A stretch of DNA of 64,000 nt from Bowmanella sp. JS7-9 (GTDB lineage Bacteria; Pseudomonadota; Gammaproteobacteria; Enterobacterales; Alteromonadaceae): the NCBI RefSeq assembly GCF_004329715.1, contig NZ_JXSY01000015.1, positions 160,874-224,873 on the forward strand, given 5' to 3'. The first letter of the stretch is position 1. Each line of letters starts with the position of its first letter. The notes beneath the pieces are model-generated. The model saw only the letters and a program-made list of their open reading frames with translations. It made no database searches and was not told the DNA's origin. Shown piece by piece: positions 15,710 through 23,507 of the stretch. A program made the translations under genes and the position numbers.

Positions 15710-16531
15710 TTACTGTTTTTTGGTGAAATACAGGCCAGGAGAACAGCGATGCAGGGTGAATTGATCACTCAATCCGGACAAGGATTCCGACGCGCCAAGA
15801 AACAAGATGCCATCGGTAGGCAGGGAAGCGGCAATTTGTTGCAGTATTTTCGTTTTATTCGCGGCAGAGAAATAAATCAGCACGTTTCGACAAAACACGA
15901 TGTCGAATCGCCCCATGCCGGCATAAGACTCCAGCAGGTTCAATGAACGAAATTGCACCATATTGCGCACGCTACTGATCACTCGCATGCCACCATTGGG
16001 CGTGGATTCAAAAAATTGACGTTTGCGTTCATCAGACAAACCGCGTCCCAAGGATAACTCGTCGTATTCGCCACGCTGACAATGGGCAAGCATTTTATTG
16101 GAAATATCCGTCGCGACGATTTCCACCCCCGCACGCAGCGCTCCCGGTCGTTTTTGTTTGTATTCATGCACACACATCGCAATGGAATACGGCTCCTGAC
16201 CACTGGAACAAGCGGCAGACCAAATTCTGACCGGCCGGCTAAGGTTTTCAAACTTCGGCAATAACACGTCAGTTAAAAGCGTGAAGGGATACTGATCGCG
16301 AAACCAAAGAGTTTCGTTGGTGGTCATCGCATCAATGACTTGCGTCATTAACTGCCGGTCATGCCCCTGCACCACTGATTCAATCAGTTTGTTCAGGTCG
16401 TCATGGCCGACTTGTTTTAACAGCGGCATCAGGCGACTGCGCACCAGATACTGCTTGCTGTCACCCAATACAATCCCACAGCGGTTCTCGAGGAATTCAC
16501 AGAACCGCGAATAGACAAAATTATCCAGCAT
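15710..16531 (-). CDS. cheR: Chemotaxis protein methyltransferase CheR
   Basis: CheR, 273 residues, methylates glutamates of chemoreceptors with S-adenosylmethionine. The N-terminal helical domain is residues 1-75. MTTNETLWFRD marks the domain junction. The methyltransferase core has IWSAACSSGQEPYSIAM (SAM site), EIVATDISNKML and FDIVFCRNVLIYF. It lies 22 bases after cheV, so the two are probably cotranscribed. The flgB promoter sits in the gap after its stop. Confidence 0.96.
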   Translation of the reverse strand: MLDNFVYSRFCEFLENRCGIVLGDSKQYLVRSRLMPLLKQVGHDDLNKLIESVVQGHDRQLMTQVIDAMTTNETLWFRDQYPFTLLTDVLLPKFENLSRPVRIWSAACSSGQEPYSIAMCVHEYKQKRPGALRAGVEIVATDISNKMLAHCQRGEYDELSLGRGLSDERKRQFFESTPNGGMRVISSVRNMVQFRSLNLLESYAGMGRFDIVFCRNVLIYFSAANKTKILQQIAASLPTDGILFLGASESLSGLSDQFTLHRCSPGLYFTKKQ

Positions 16532-16553
16532 AGTTGATGCTTAACTCTGATTC

Positions 16554-17486
16554 TTAATCATCAATTTTGAGGCCGAGCCACTTTTTCACCGCATTGGCCA
16601 GTTCGTCCGGATGGAACTTGGCAATAAAGTCATCTGCACCGACCTTTTTAACCATGGCCTGGTTAAACACACCACTTAACGAAGTGTGCAGCACGATATG
16701 CAGATTCTTCAGTTCCGGCGAATTTTTGATTTCAGCGGTAAGGGTGTAACCGTCCATCTCCGGCATTTCAATATCAGACACTAACAACCCGACTTTATCG
16801 GTAACGTCGCCGGTTTCGGCGGCAATCTCTTTAAGTCTTTGCAGAGCTTCGTAGCCATTTTTAGCTGCTTCTATCTCCAAACCAAGCGGTGTCAATGCCT
16901 TAATCACCTGATTGCGCGCCACCGAGGAGTCATCAGCAATAAAAATAATTTTGTCGCGGACGTCGGCAATATCTAACCCTTCGGTTACATCAGAACTGAG
17001 AGCAGTATTGATAGGAGAAATCTCGTCGAGGATTTTTTCCACATCAAGAATTTCAACCAGTTCTTTGTCCACTTCCGTGACGGCAGTCAGATAACTGGCA
17101 CGCCCTGCCCCCTTGGGTGGTGGCATGATGGAATCCCAGTTAATGTTGATAATGCGTTCGACAGAACCCACCAAAAACCCCTGCACTGAGCGGTTGTACT
17201 CAGCAATGATAATAAAGCATTTGCTGATATCCTGAATCGGTCGGCCACCGGTCGCCATACTCAAGTCAATTACAGAAATAGTTTGGCCTCGAATATGCGC
17301 AACACCGCGCACTAGAGGATTTAATTTGGGAATGGCCGTAAGCGGCGGACATTGCAAAACTTCCCGCACCTTAAATACGTTAATTCCAAACCTCTGTCTG
17401 CCATTGAGGCGGAACAAAAGTAACTCCAGGCGGTTTTGTCCAACCAACTGCGTACGTTGGTTTACAGAATCCAGAACTCCTGCCAT
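16554..17486 (-). CDS. cheV: Chemotaxis protein CheV
   Basis: CheV, 310 residues, a receptor-kinase coupling protein with a regulatory receiver. Residues about 15-160 are CheW-like (FGINVFKVREVLQCPPLTAI, VRGVAHIRGQTISVIDL). Residues about 180-305 are a receiver with the acidic pair in FIADDSSVARNQ, the phospho-acceptor Asp in LLVSDIEMPEMDG and the conserved Lys in ADDFIAKF. The ATG at 17486 is preferred because GTGGAG lies six bases upstream. A sigma-28 promoter is at 17573-17599. Confidence 0.95.
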   Translation of the reverse strand: MAGVLDSVNQRTQLVGQNRLELLLFRLNGRQRFGINVFKVREVLQCPPLTAIPKLNPLVRGVAHIRGQTISVIDLSMATGGRPIQDISKCFIIIAEYNRSVQGFLVGSVERIININWDSIMPPPKGAGRASYLTAVTEVDKELVEILDVEKILDEISPINTALSSDVTEGLDIADVRDKIIFIADDSSVARNQVIKALTPLGLEIEAAKNGYEALQRLKEIAAETGDVTDKVGLLVSDIEMPEMDGYTLTAEIKNSPELKNLHIVLHTSLSGVFNQAMVKKVGADDFIAKFHPDELANAVKKWLGLKIDD

Positions 17487-17507
17487 TGGGCACTCCACTT
17501 TACAAAT

Positions 17508-17523
17508 AGGCACGAAACTTGCC
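17508..17523 (+). promoter_or_regulatory. Sigma-54-like promoter of flgA
   Basis: AGGCACG-AAAC-TTGCC has GG (17509-17510), N10, GC (17521-17522) on the plus strand, about 110 bases upstream of flgA. Confidence 0.55.
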
Positions 17524-17572
17524 GTTTACACCGATAGAAACATGCAACGACTGATTTTTGACGGTTAACCCT

Positions 17573-17599
17573 CTATCGGCAAGTTAACTTCAGTTATTA
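17573..17599 (-). promoter_or_regulatory. Sigma-28 promoter of cheV-cheR
   Basis: Minus strand: TAAT (17596-17599), 15 bases, GCCGATAG (17573-17580), one mismatch in each element. It is 87 bases upstream of cheV. Confidence 0.75.
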
Positions 17600-17634
17600 A
17601 GCGTAAAGCATAGTCAAAGACACTTAAAGTGAAC

Positions 17635-18345
17635 ATGAAAAAATTCAGAGACTTAAATCAAATTACTAAATTCATTTTTATCACCGGCGCACTGCTGTGT
17701 GGCCAGGTTGTCGCTGACGAAACGGACAACCTGCGGACACAGGTCAGTACTATTGCAGAAGACTATGTCCGAACACAGATTTCTGCACAGGCAGATAGTC
17801 AATTGTCAGTTCAGGCCATGCCTATAGATGAAAGGATTCAAATTCCGGCGTGTGACGGTGGCTATCAGGCCAGCGCCAGCAGTAATTCCCTGCAGCAAAG
17901 CAATGTGACGGTGAGAATCAACTGCGCCATGTCCGACTGGTATCTGTATCTGATGGTAAAAGTAGCGCAAACGATTCCTGTGGTAATTGCCTCCAATGCA
18001 TTGTCGCCCAACGTACCGCTGACCAGTAGCGATGTGCAGCAAGTTGAGATGGATAAAAATACTTTAAGAAACTCTACCTTTGCCGATATAACAGAAGTGA
18101 TTGGTGCGCGCACGAAACGTCGGATTCGCGCCGGCCAGCCAATAACACCTGAGTTATTGTGCTTCGTATGCAAAGGCGACATCGTTACAATACATGCAGA
18201 CATCGGTGGCATTGAAATCAAAACCAGCGGCACCGCCATGCAGGACGGCAATATCGGTGAACAGATTCAGGTCAAAAACACCCGCTCAGAGCGCAATGTT
18301 TTTGCCACCGTCCAGAGCCCAAGCGATGTCAGAGTGAACTTATAA
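17635..18345 (+). CDS. flgA: Flagellar P-ring assembly chaperone FlgA
   Basis: FlgA, 236 residues, a periplasmic chaperone for FlgI ring assembly. It has a basic N-terminus, a hydrophobic segment IFITGALLCGQVVA as signal peptide, then the SAF-like half with LSPNVPLTSSDVQQVEMD and RAGQPITPELLC. It ends in VRVNL as is usual in the family. ATG 17635 is in frame with a GTG six bases earlier (17629) and either could be used. It is divergent from cheV. Confidence 0.93.
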   Translation: MKKFRDLNQITKFIFITGALLCGQVVADETDNLRTQVSTIAEDYVRTQISAQADSQLSVQAMPIDERIQIPACDGGYQASASSNSLQQSNVTVRINCAMSDWYLYLMVKVAQTIPVVIASNALSPNVPLTSSDVQQVEMDKNTLRNSTFADITEVIGARTKRRIRAGQPITPELLCFVCKGDIVTIHADIGGIEIKTSGTAMQDGNIGEQIQVKNTRSERNVFATVQSPSDVRVNL

Positions 18346-18408
18346 GATGCCTTGCTCCGTCGCTATTAGCATAACCTCAAAATTTTCCAAATTATTTTTA
18401 AATTTTGC

Positions 18409-18435
18409 TAAAGTATCGCTACCAGCGGCCGATAC
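18409..18435 (+). promoter_or_regulatory. Sigma-28 promoter of flgMN
   Basis: TAAA (18409-18412), exactly 15 bases, GCCGATAC (18428-18435), 36 bases upstream of flgM. Only the last base departs from the consensus. Confidence 0.87.
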
Positions 18436-18470
18436 AAACGTTGAGGTCGTATAGGTAGTGAGAAAATGTC

Positions 18471-18806
18471 ATGACTATGAATGTAAACAATAATCCCAAC
18501 AAGCCGTTGGTGGACGGGCAAAAGCTCGCTCAACAACAGCAAACCACGCAGCAGCAGAATGCAAACAATGCGTCCACTGCGCAAACGCAGGTTGCACAAA
18601 CCCTGCGTCAGGACTCTGTTTCACTGACATCATCTGCGCAGCAGTTGAGTCAGTTACAGAAAAAGGCCGGTGATACCCAAAGTATCAATCAGGAAAAGGT
18701 CGATAAATTGAAAAAGGCGATTCAAAACGGTGAATACCGGATTAATCCTGAGCGAATGGCGCAAAAAATTGCGGCATTGGAATCTGAGCTGTTCGGGATT
18801 AAATAA
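18471..18806 (+). CDS. flgM: Anti-sigma-28 factor FlgM
   Basis: FlgM, 111 residues, binds sigma-28 (FliA) until it is exported through the finished hook. The N-terminal half is Gln/Asn-rich and probably disordered (export signal). The C-terminal sigma-binding helices contain QEKVDKLKKAIQNGEYRINP and MAQKIAALESELF. It sits under a sigma-28 promoter, giving feedback control, and its stop codon is immediately followed by the flgN ATG. Confidence 0.94.
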   Translation: MTMNVNNNPNKPLVDGQKLAQQQQTTQQQNANNASTAQTQVAQTLRQDSVSLTSSAQQLSQLQKKAGDTQSINQEKVDKLKKAIQNGEYRINPERMAQKIAALESELFGIK

Positions 18807-19232
18807 ATGACTAACGCTGCGCTGTTGACTAAATTAACGCAACAAAAAACGGCGCTGGAAACGTTACGTGATGCTTTAGAATCTGAACTTAGCCTGATCA
18901 GTGCCCGCACACCCGATGCGCTGGTTCAGGTGGTAGAGCAGAAACAGTTGTTATTAGACAACATTGCCGCCAACGACAAAGACATTTCTCACCTCTATAC
19001 CGACGACGCTGCACAACAATCCGATGTGCAGCAATTGATTGCTGATGTACGAAAACTAGTTGAAGAGTGTCAGTATCGCTCTGACATCAACAGTAAAGCG
19101 GTTGAGCAGGGACAACTTCGCCTGACTCACTTACGCAATCTGATTATTGAATCCCGTCATAAAGAATCGCTGACTTATGATCGCACCGGCAAAACGACGC
19201 CTGGCGGCAAAGGTCGCGGTTACGCGGTGTAA
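18807..19232 (+). CDS. flgN: Flagellar export chaperone FlgN
   Basis: FlgN-type chaperone, 141 residues, mostly helical, expected to bind FlgK and FlgL before export. The N-terminal LTKLTQQKTALETLRDALES and the middle VVEQKQLLLDNIAANDK resemble the family; the basic Gly-rich C-terminus (TTPGGKGRGYAV) is typical. It is directly joined to flgM, which supports the call more than similarity alone. Confidence 0.88.
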   Translation: MTNAALLTKLTQQKTALETLRDALESELSLISARTPDALVQVVEQKQLLLDNIAANDKDISHLYTDDAAQQSDVQQLIADVRKLVEECQYRSDINSKAVEQGQLRLTHLRNLIIESRHKESLTYDRTGKTTPGGKGRGYAV

Positions 19233-19249
19233 CCGCAAAAGCACTTCAT

Positions 19250-19711
19250 TTAATAATATTTAACTTGTTTAACCCGTTTAGGTCTGGCCGTGGTCAGGTA
19301 AATTTCGTAAACCTTCTGCATATCAAGCTCTAACTCAGTCGCGTAACTATCTTCCCCAACCGGATAAGTTTTCACCACTTTGGCACCACGGATCAGCCCT
19401 TGAACAGATGCACGTAAATTATCATTGGTCAGCACCAAATCAGATAGGCGTTGCTCGCCTTCTAATTTCTGCCCATACACCTGCTCAGTAAGTTCGCGGT
19501 ATGCATCCAGTTTCGAGGCGCGCATCGCCTGCAACATTTTGCTGGTCTCACCTTTACCCTGCTGAGCAGACAGCGGCGCATAACCCGTGGCATATAACAC
19601 CGGATAATTCGCCGGCTCAACATATTCCCACTCCACATGCTTATCCATTAACGAGGTGCAACCACTTAAGCCCATCACGAAACAGGCCGTAGCTAAAGAT
19701 GTTCTTAACAT
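19250..19711 (-). CDS. flgP: FlgP-type outer-membrane lipoprotein (LPP20 family)
   Basis: A 153-residue lipoprotein with lipobox LSGC (Cys18) and an LPP20-like fold (QAMRASKLDAYRELTEQVYG, ASVQGLIRGAKVVKTYP). It corresponds to Vibrio FlgP, which supports the outer-membrane rings of the polar flagellum. It faces flgN with a 17-base gap and is divergent from flgT. A sigma-54-like site is at 19761-19776. The partner flgO is not present in the window. Confidence 0.88.
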   Translation of the reverse strand: MLRTSLATACFVMGLSGCTSLMDKHVEWEYVEPANYPVLYATGYAPLSAQQGKGETSKMLQAMRASKLDAYRELTEQVYGQKLEGEQRLSDLVLTNDNLRASVQGLIRGAKVVKTYPVGEDSYATELELDMQKVYEIYLTTARPKRVKQVKYY

Positions 19712-19760
19712 CAGACTCTCCCACCAATAGGTGTCAAAATTCTATTTCTTGATTTGGGTC

Positions 19761-19776
19761 TGCAAATTCTGTACCC
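19761..19776 (-). promoter_or_regulatory. Sigma-54-like promoter of flgP
   Basis: Minus strand: GGGTAC (19771-19776), 5 bases, TTGCA (19761-19765), with the GG-N10-GC spacing. The -24 element is degenerate. Confidence 0.42.
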
Positions 19777-19808
19777 AACAGTACGAATCTTGGTTAATTT
19801 CGTGATTC

Positions 19809-19824
19809 AGGCACAAGTTTTGCT
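19809..19824 (+). promoter_or_regulatory. Sigma-54-like promoter of flgT
   Basis: AGGCAC (19809-19814), 5 bases, TTGCT (19820-19824), with GG-N10-GC spacing, 41 bases upstream of flgT. Confidence 0.62.
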
Positions 19825-19864
19825 GCTGGTGAGGTTACGTTAAGCAAACCGACAGTTTTTTGGC

Positions 19865-21016
19865 ATGAGAACAACTCAACTATGGCGCGCCGTGTGGATA
19901 GGGCTAACGATGCTCGCATCACCCGTTAATGCCGGCTGGATCGAAGCTCAGGGCAGTGCTGAAGTGAAACAGGGCAATCAGCAGTTAGCCAGACAACAGG
20001 CAACAGAGCAAGCCGTACGTCAGGCATTATTATTTGCCGGCGCATCGGTTAATAGTGTCCAGCGCGTCACCAATGGTTTACTGACCGATGATATGCTTGA
20101 AGTACGCGCCAGCGGCGACATTAACAGTATGGAAATCATCGCTGAAGATTACAGCGGCGATATTGTGACCGTATCGATTCGCGCGGATATATTTGCCAAT
20201 ACCGATGTGTGCCGTCCCGGCGATTATCAAAAAACCCTGGTCACCACCTGGGCGCCGATTAAGCACAAAGATCATGCCACCTACGGGGGCATTTTTGACA
20301 TAGGCAAAGCACTGCCAGATTACCTGCGTCGTCAATTTGCCGCTGAAGCACGTCATTCAATGGTCAAACACATAGAGCCCATTGCTCTGACCGATGACTT
20401 ACAAAACGCCGAACAGGCTGTATTACTGGCACAAAAAGCCGATAGCCAGTTTGTACTGTTTATCAGTATCGACGATTTAAGTGTGGAAACGCCGCGCCAC
20501 AACAGTCTGGCCTTTTGGAAAGATGCGACACCCAGTCGCTATGTGAATATGAATACCCAGCTTTACAACGGCGCCACTGGCGAATTGTTGATGGAAAAAC
20601 GCCTCGCCTCCAGCGATTTATGGGAATTTGACTGGCAGGAACAGTTGGACAGTTTTAGCCCGCGCTTATGGCAATCTCGCTGGGGCCAAATGTTACAACA
20701 TCAATTGGCCAACCTGGCTATTCAGGTGGATGAGCAACTGGCCTGTATTCCAGCTTATGGGCGCGTCACTCAGGTCAGCGGCGATGCCATTAATATCGAT
20801 CTGGGTAAGCAACAGGGCGTGCGGGTTGGCGACCGATTACAACTATTTCAGTTACAACAGTTCTATGATGCCAGCGGAGAGCTCAATTCCCGCTACGTGT
20901 TGCATCCTGTAGAAGTCGAAGTAAAACAGGTATTTACCAACAGCGCGCTGGTTATGTCGGCAGATGACGCGTTATTGGCGAATATTCAGGCAAATGACTT
21001 CGTGATGCGCCGATAA
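19865..21016 (+). CDS. flgT: Flagellar H-ring protein FlgT
   Basis: FlgT, 383 residues, the H-ring component of sodium-type polar flagella, acting in the periplasm around the LP ring. A signal peptide ends at ASPVNA-GW. The N-terminal domain has EAQGSAEVKQGNQQLARQQA, TEQAVRQALLFAGASV. The middle TolB-N-like domain contains AQKADSQFVLFISIDDL, and the C-terminal domain has DAINIDLGKQQGVRVGDRL. It implies that MotX/Y-like stator partners are encoded elsewhere (inference). Confidence 0.92.
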   Translation: MRTTQLWRAVWIGLTMLASPVNAGWIEAQGSAEVKQGNQQLARQQATEQAVRQALLFAGASVNSVQRVTNGLLTDDMLEVRASGDINSMEIIAEDYSGDIVTVSIRADIFANTDVCRPGDYQKTLVTTWAPIKHKDHATYGGIFDIGKALPDYLRRQFAAEARHSMVKHIEPIALTDDLQNAEQAVLLAQKADSQFVLFISIDDLSVETPRHNSLAFWKDATPSRYVNMNTQLYNGATGELLMEKRLASSDLWEFDWQEQLDSFSPRLWQSRWGQMLQHQLANLAIQVDEQLACIPAYGRVTQVSGDAINIDLGKQQGVRVGDRLQLFQLQQFYDASGELNSRYVLHPVEVEVKQVFTNSALVMSADDALLANIQANDFVMRR

Positions 21017-21042
21017 GCGCTGGTCAGGGACGCAGGCTTTTG

Positions 21043-21048
21043 TATAAT
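21043..21048 (+). promoter_or_regulatory. -10 element of the tRNA-Arg promoter
   Basis: TATAAT ends 9 bases before the tRNA. A weak -35 candidate TGGTCA (21021-21026) lies 16 bases upstream. Confidence 0.6.
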
Positions 21049-21057
21049 CGCCCTTTC

Positions 21058-21132
21058 GTCCCTGTAGTTTAATGGATAAAACAAGGCCCTCCTAAGGCTT
21101 AGATCCAGGTTCGATTCCTGGTGGGGACGCCA
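21058..21132 (+). tRNA. tRNA-Arg (anticodon CCU)
   Basis: A 75-base cloverleaf with acceptor GTCCCTG/TGGGGAC, anticodon loop CTCCTAA (anticodon CCT), T-arm GGTTCGATTCC and encoded 3' CCA. It reads AGG codons. Confidence 0.96.
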
Positions 21133-21153
21133 GTCTGGTTTCGGGAGTCGTGT

Positions 21154-22062
21154 ATGCGTTTTTCATCTGCCATGCTGTCTACCCTGCTGCTTTTCGCAGT
21201 ATCTCTCCCCTGTGCATCTGCGCAACAGGCTTCGCCTACCGTCATCCGGGTACTGGACAATAACCACAGCCAGTCGGCCAGTATGGATTTCTTTATCGGA
21301 TTGTTGGATCTCGCGCTGCAACAGAGTGAGGCACAATTCGGTCCCTACCAGCTTGAACATGTTGAAGTCCCCCACTCACAAACCCGTGCCATGTACTTGC
21401 TTAATCAGGGCAATATTCTGGATGTGATGCATAGCATGAGTACCGATGAGCGGGAGTTTGGCGTATTACCCGTGCGCATCCCGTTGATGATGGGGCTAAT
21501 GGGACATCGCATGTTACTGGTAAAGGCCAGTCGCATAGCTGAATTTAGCCAGCCGGATATCGTGAAAAAGTTACCCTCCCTCATCGCGTGTCAGGGTACT
21601 GACTGGCCCGATTCTGCAATATTAGAGGCAAACGGTTTTATCGTAGCTAAGGTCAGCCACTATGATGCCATGCTGGCAATGCTGGAAAAAGAACGTTGCG
21701 ATTATTTCCCGCGCGGGCTGAATGAAATTTACAGTGAGTTCAGTCATTACAATGGCATTTACGGAAAACTGGCCATAGCGCCGGACATCATGCTGTATTA
21801 TCCCGCACCTATTTACTTCTTCGTGGCAGCAAATCAGCAAACACTCGCAAAACGAATAGAACTCGGCCTGGCAATGATGATTGAGCGCCATGCGCTGCAG
21901 GATTATATAGCCCAACACCCAACTACGAGATTTATCTATCCGTTATCTCAATGGCAGGACATGCAGGTTATCGAACTTAAAAACCCGTTACTCACCCACA
22001 TTCCTCTGTCATCAGAGAAGTGGCTGCAACTGGGTCAGCGGATCAAGGTTACTGTCGAATAA
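21154..22062 (+). CDS. Periplasmic solute-binding-like protein
   Basis: A 302-residue exported protein of unknown function. The signal peptide MRFSSAMLSTLLLFAVSLPC ends near ASA-QQ. The rest resembles the type 2 periplasmic-binding fold (SBP_bac_3-like): TVIRVLDNN at the mature start, a lobe with HRMLLVKASRIAEFSQPDIV and a late KRIELGLAMMIERH helix. No ligand-specific motif was recognised. The start at 21154 is preferred because GGGAG lies seven bases upstream and the longer frame would begin inside the tRNA. No transporter genes are adjacent, so it may serve as a sensor or orphan binding protein. Confidence 0.72.
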   Translation: MRFSSAMLSTLLLFAVSLPCASAQQASPTVIRVLDNNHSQSASMDFFIGLLDLALQQSEAQFGPYQLEHVEVPHSQTRAMYLLNQGNILDVMHSMSTDEREFGVLPVRIPLMMGLMGHRMLLVKASRIAEFSQPDIVKKLPSLIACQGTDWPDSAILEANGFIVAKVSHYDAMLAMLEKERCDYFPRGLNEIYSEFSHYNGIYGKLAIAPDIMLYYPAPIYFFVAANQQTLAKRIELGLAMMIERHALQDYIAQHPTTRFIYPLSQWQDMQVIELKNPLLTHIPLSSEKWLQLGQRIKVTVE

Positions 22063-22169
22063 GACAAGGACGCCGCGTCGGCTTTGGCGCTAAACATTGC
22101 AGTGACCATCAAAATGATGACGGCGGCAATTACCCCGTATAACCCAAACCCTTTGGCACTTTTGTTCAT
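22035..22169 (-). CDS. Possible 44-residue single-span membrane protein
   Basis: A short frame starts MNKSAKGFGLYGVIAAVIIL, continues MVTAMFSAKADAASLSY and ends in a TGA inside the end of the preceding gene (28-base antisense overlap). It has a basic start, one clean transmembrane helix and a polar tail. AAGAGAA precedes the ATG at a usable distance. No family was recognised. It fills an otherwise empty gap, but its coding status is unproven. Confidence 0.4.
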   Translation of the reverse strand: MNKSAKGFGLYGVIAAVIILMVTAMFSAKADAASLSYSTVTLIR

Positions 22170-22274
22170 GACGCGTTCTCTTATTATTTTTATACGCTGT
22201 TGGTGAAATAAAATTACAAAAACAGTCTATTCTCCATACAAACAAAACGCAACCATATTAAATAATCGCGGAAA

Positions 22275-23507
22275 TTAGGTTACTTTTTGCCTTTGCTGAA
22301 ACTTAGCATCAAGATAGGTGTGCTTTGTCAGGATATCCGCCAAGACTGTTTTTGCCCGCCATAGATCACTGAAACGTAAATACAATGGTGCCAGGCCCAA
22401 ACGCAATATATCCGGCGCGCGGAAATCTGCCACGACGCCGTCTGCAATCAACGCCTGACACAACGCATATGCCTGTGGATGGCGGTAGGCAAGCTGACTG
22501 CCACGCTGCTCCGGGGCCCGTGGTGAGATCAATTGCAGCGCTGAACAGGCAGGGTCTTCATCAACCCATTGCAAAAAGTGCTCACTCAACAACAGGGATT
22601 TGTCCCGAATATCAGCCATATGCAGCCCGGCAAATACATCGAGCGCAGCATCTAATACCGACATAGAAAGTACCGCAGGCGTGCCACATAACAAACTATT
22701 GATGCCAGCGGCTGGCGTATAATCAACGGCAAAGGCAAACGGATTAGCGTGCCCCATCCAACCGCTCAATGGTTGTTGAATATCAGATTGCAGACGTTTG
22801 GCGACGTAGGCAAAGGCAGGCGCGCCAGGGCCACCATTGAGATATTTATAACCGCACCCCACCGCGAAATCCACGTTCCACTCAGACAACGAAAGCGGCA
22901 CGGCGCCCGCACTGTGGGCTAAATCCCACAAAGTCAGAGCACCAACCTGATGGCATGCTTCGCTGACCTGCTGAATATCCAGCATGTGCCCACTGCGAAA
23001 GTCCACCTGAGTAAGCATTACGACGGCCACATCGTTGTCCAGCGATGCCAGGATGTCCTCTCGCTCAACTAAGTGCAGCTCTATATGCTCGCCTAATAAA
23101 GCGCGCAGACCCTGGGCCATATACAAATCTGTGGGAAAGTTACCTTTCTCGGACACAATGCGCGTGCGGTTCGGGCGCAGTTTTAACGCGGCACTAAGCA
23201 ACTTGAACAGGTTAACCGAGGTAGAATCACAACAAATCACTTCATCTGCGGCGGCGCCGATAATATCGGCCACTTTGGCGCCCACACGGGCAGGCAGCTC
23301 AATCCACTGATGTTTGTTCCAACTGGTGATCAGATCCTGACCCCACTGGGTATTGACCACATCCATCGCGCGCTGTTTCGCCCCCGAAGTCAGCGGCCCC
23401 AATGAATTACCGTCCAGGTAAATCAAACCCTGCGGTATTTCAAATTGTGCTATGCAGGAGGCTAAGGGGTCTTGCGCATCCAATCGTTGGGCTTCAGCCA
23501 GAGACAT
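22275..23507 (-). CDS. kynU: Kynureninase
   Basis: Kynureninase, 410 residues, a PLP enzyme cleaving L-kynurenine to anthranilate and alanine. It has YLDGNSLGPL at the N-terminus, STSVNLFKLLSAAL, WDLAHSAGAVPL with the cofactor Asp, and GCGYKYLNGGPGAPAF, which holds the Schiff-base Lys. The start overlaps the stop of the upstream alpha/beta hydrolase (ATGA-type, 3 bases), indicating coupling. The usual first enzyme, tryptophan dioxygenase, is not in the window. Confidence 0.95.
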   Translation of the reverse strand: MSLAEAQRLDAQDPLASCIAQFEIPQGLIYLDGNSLGPLTSGAKQRAMDVVNTQWGQDLITSWNKHQWIELPARVGAKVADIIGAAADEVICCDSTSVNLFKLLSAALKLRPNRTRIVSEKGNFPTDLYMAQGLRALLGEHIELHLVEREDILASLDNDVAVVMLTQVDFRSGHMLDIQQVSEACHQVGALTLWDLAHSAGAVPLSLSEWNVDFAVGCGYKYLNGGPGAPAFAYVAKRLQSDIQQPLSGWMGHANPFAFAVDYTPAAGINSLLCGTPAVLSMSVLDAALDVFAGLHMADIRDKSLLLSEHFLQWVDEDPACSALQLISPRAPEQRGSQLAYRHPQAYALCQALIADGVVADFRAPDILRLGLAPLYLRFSDLWRAKTVLADILTKHTYLDAKFQQRQKVT

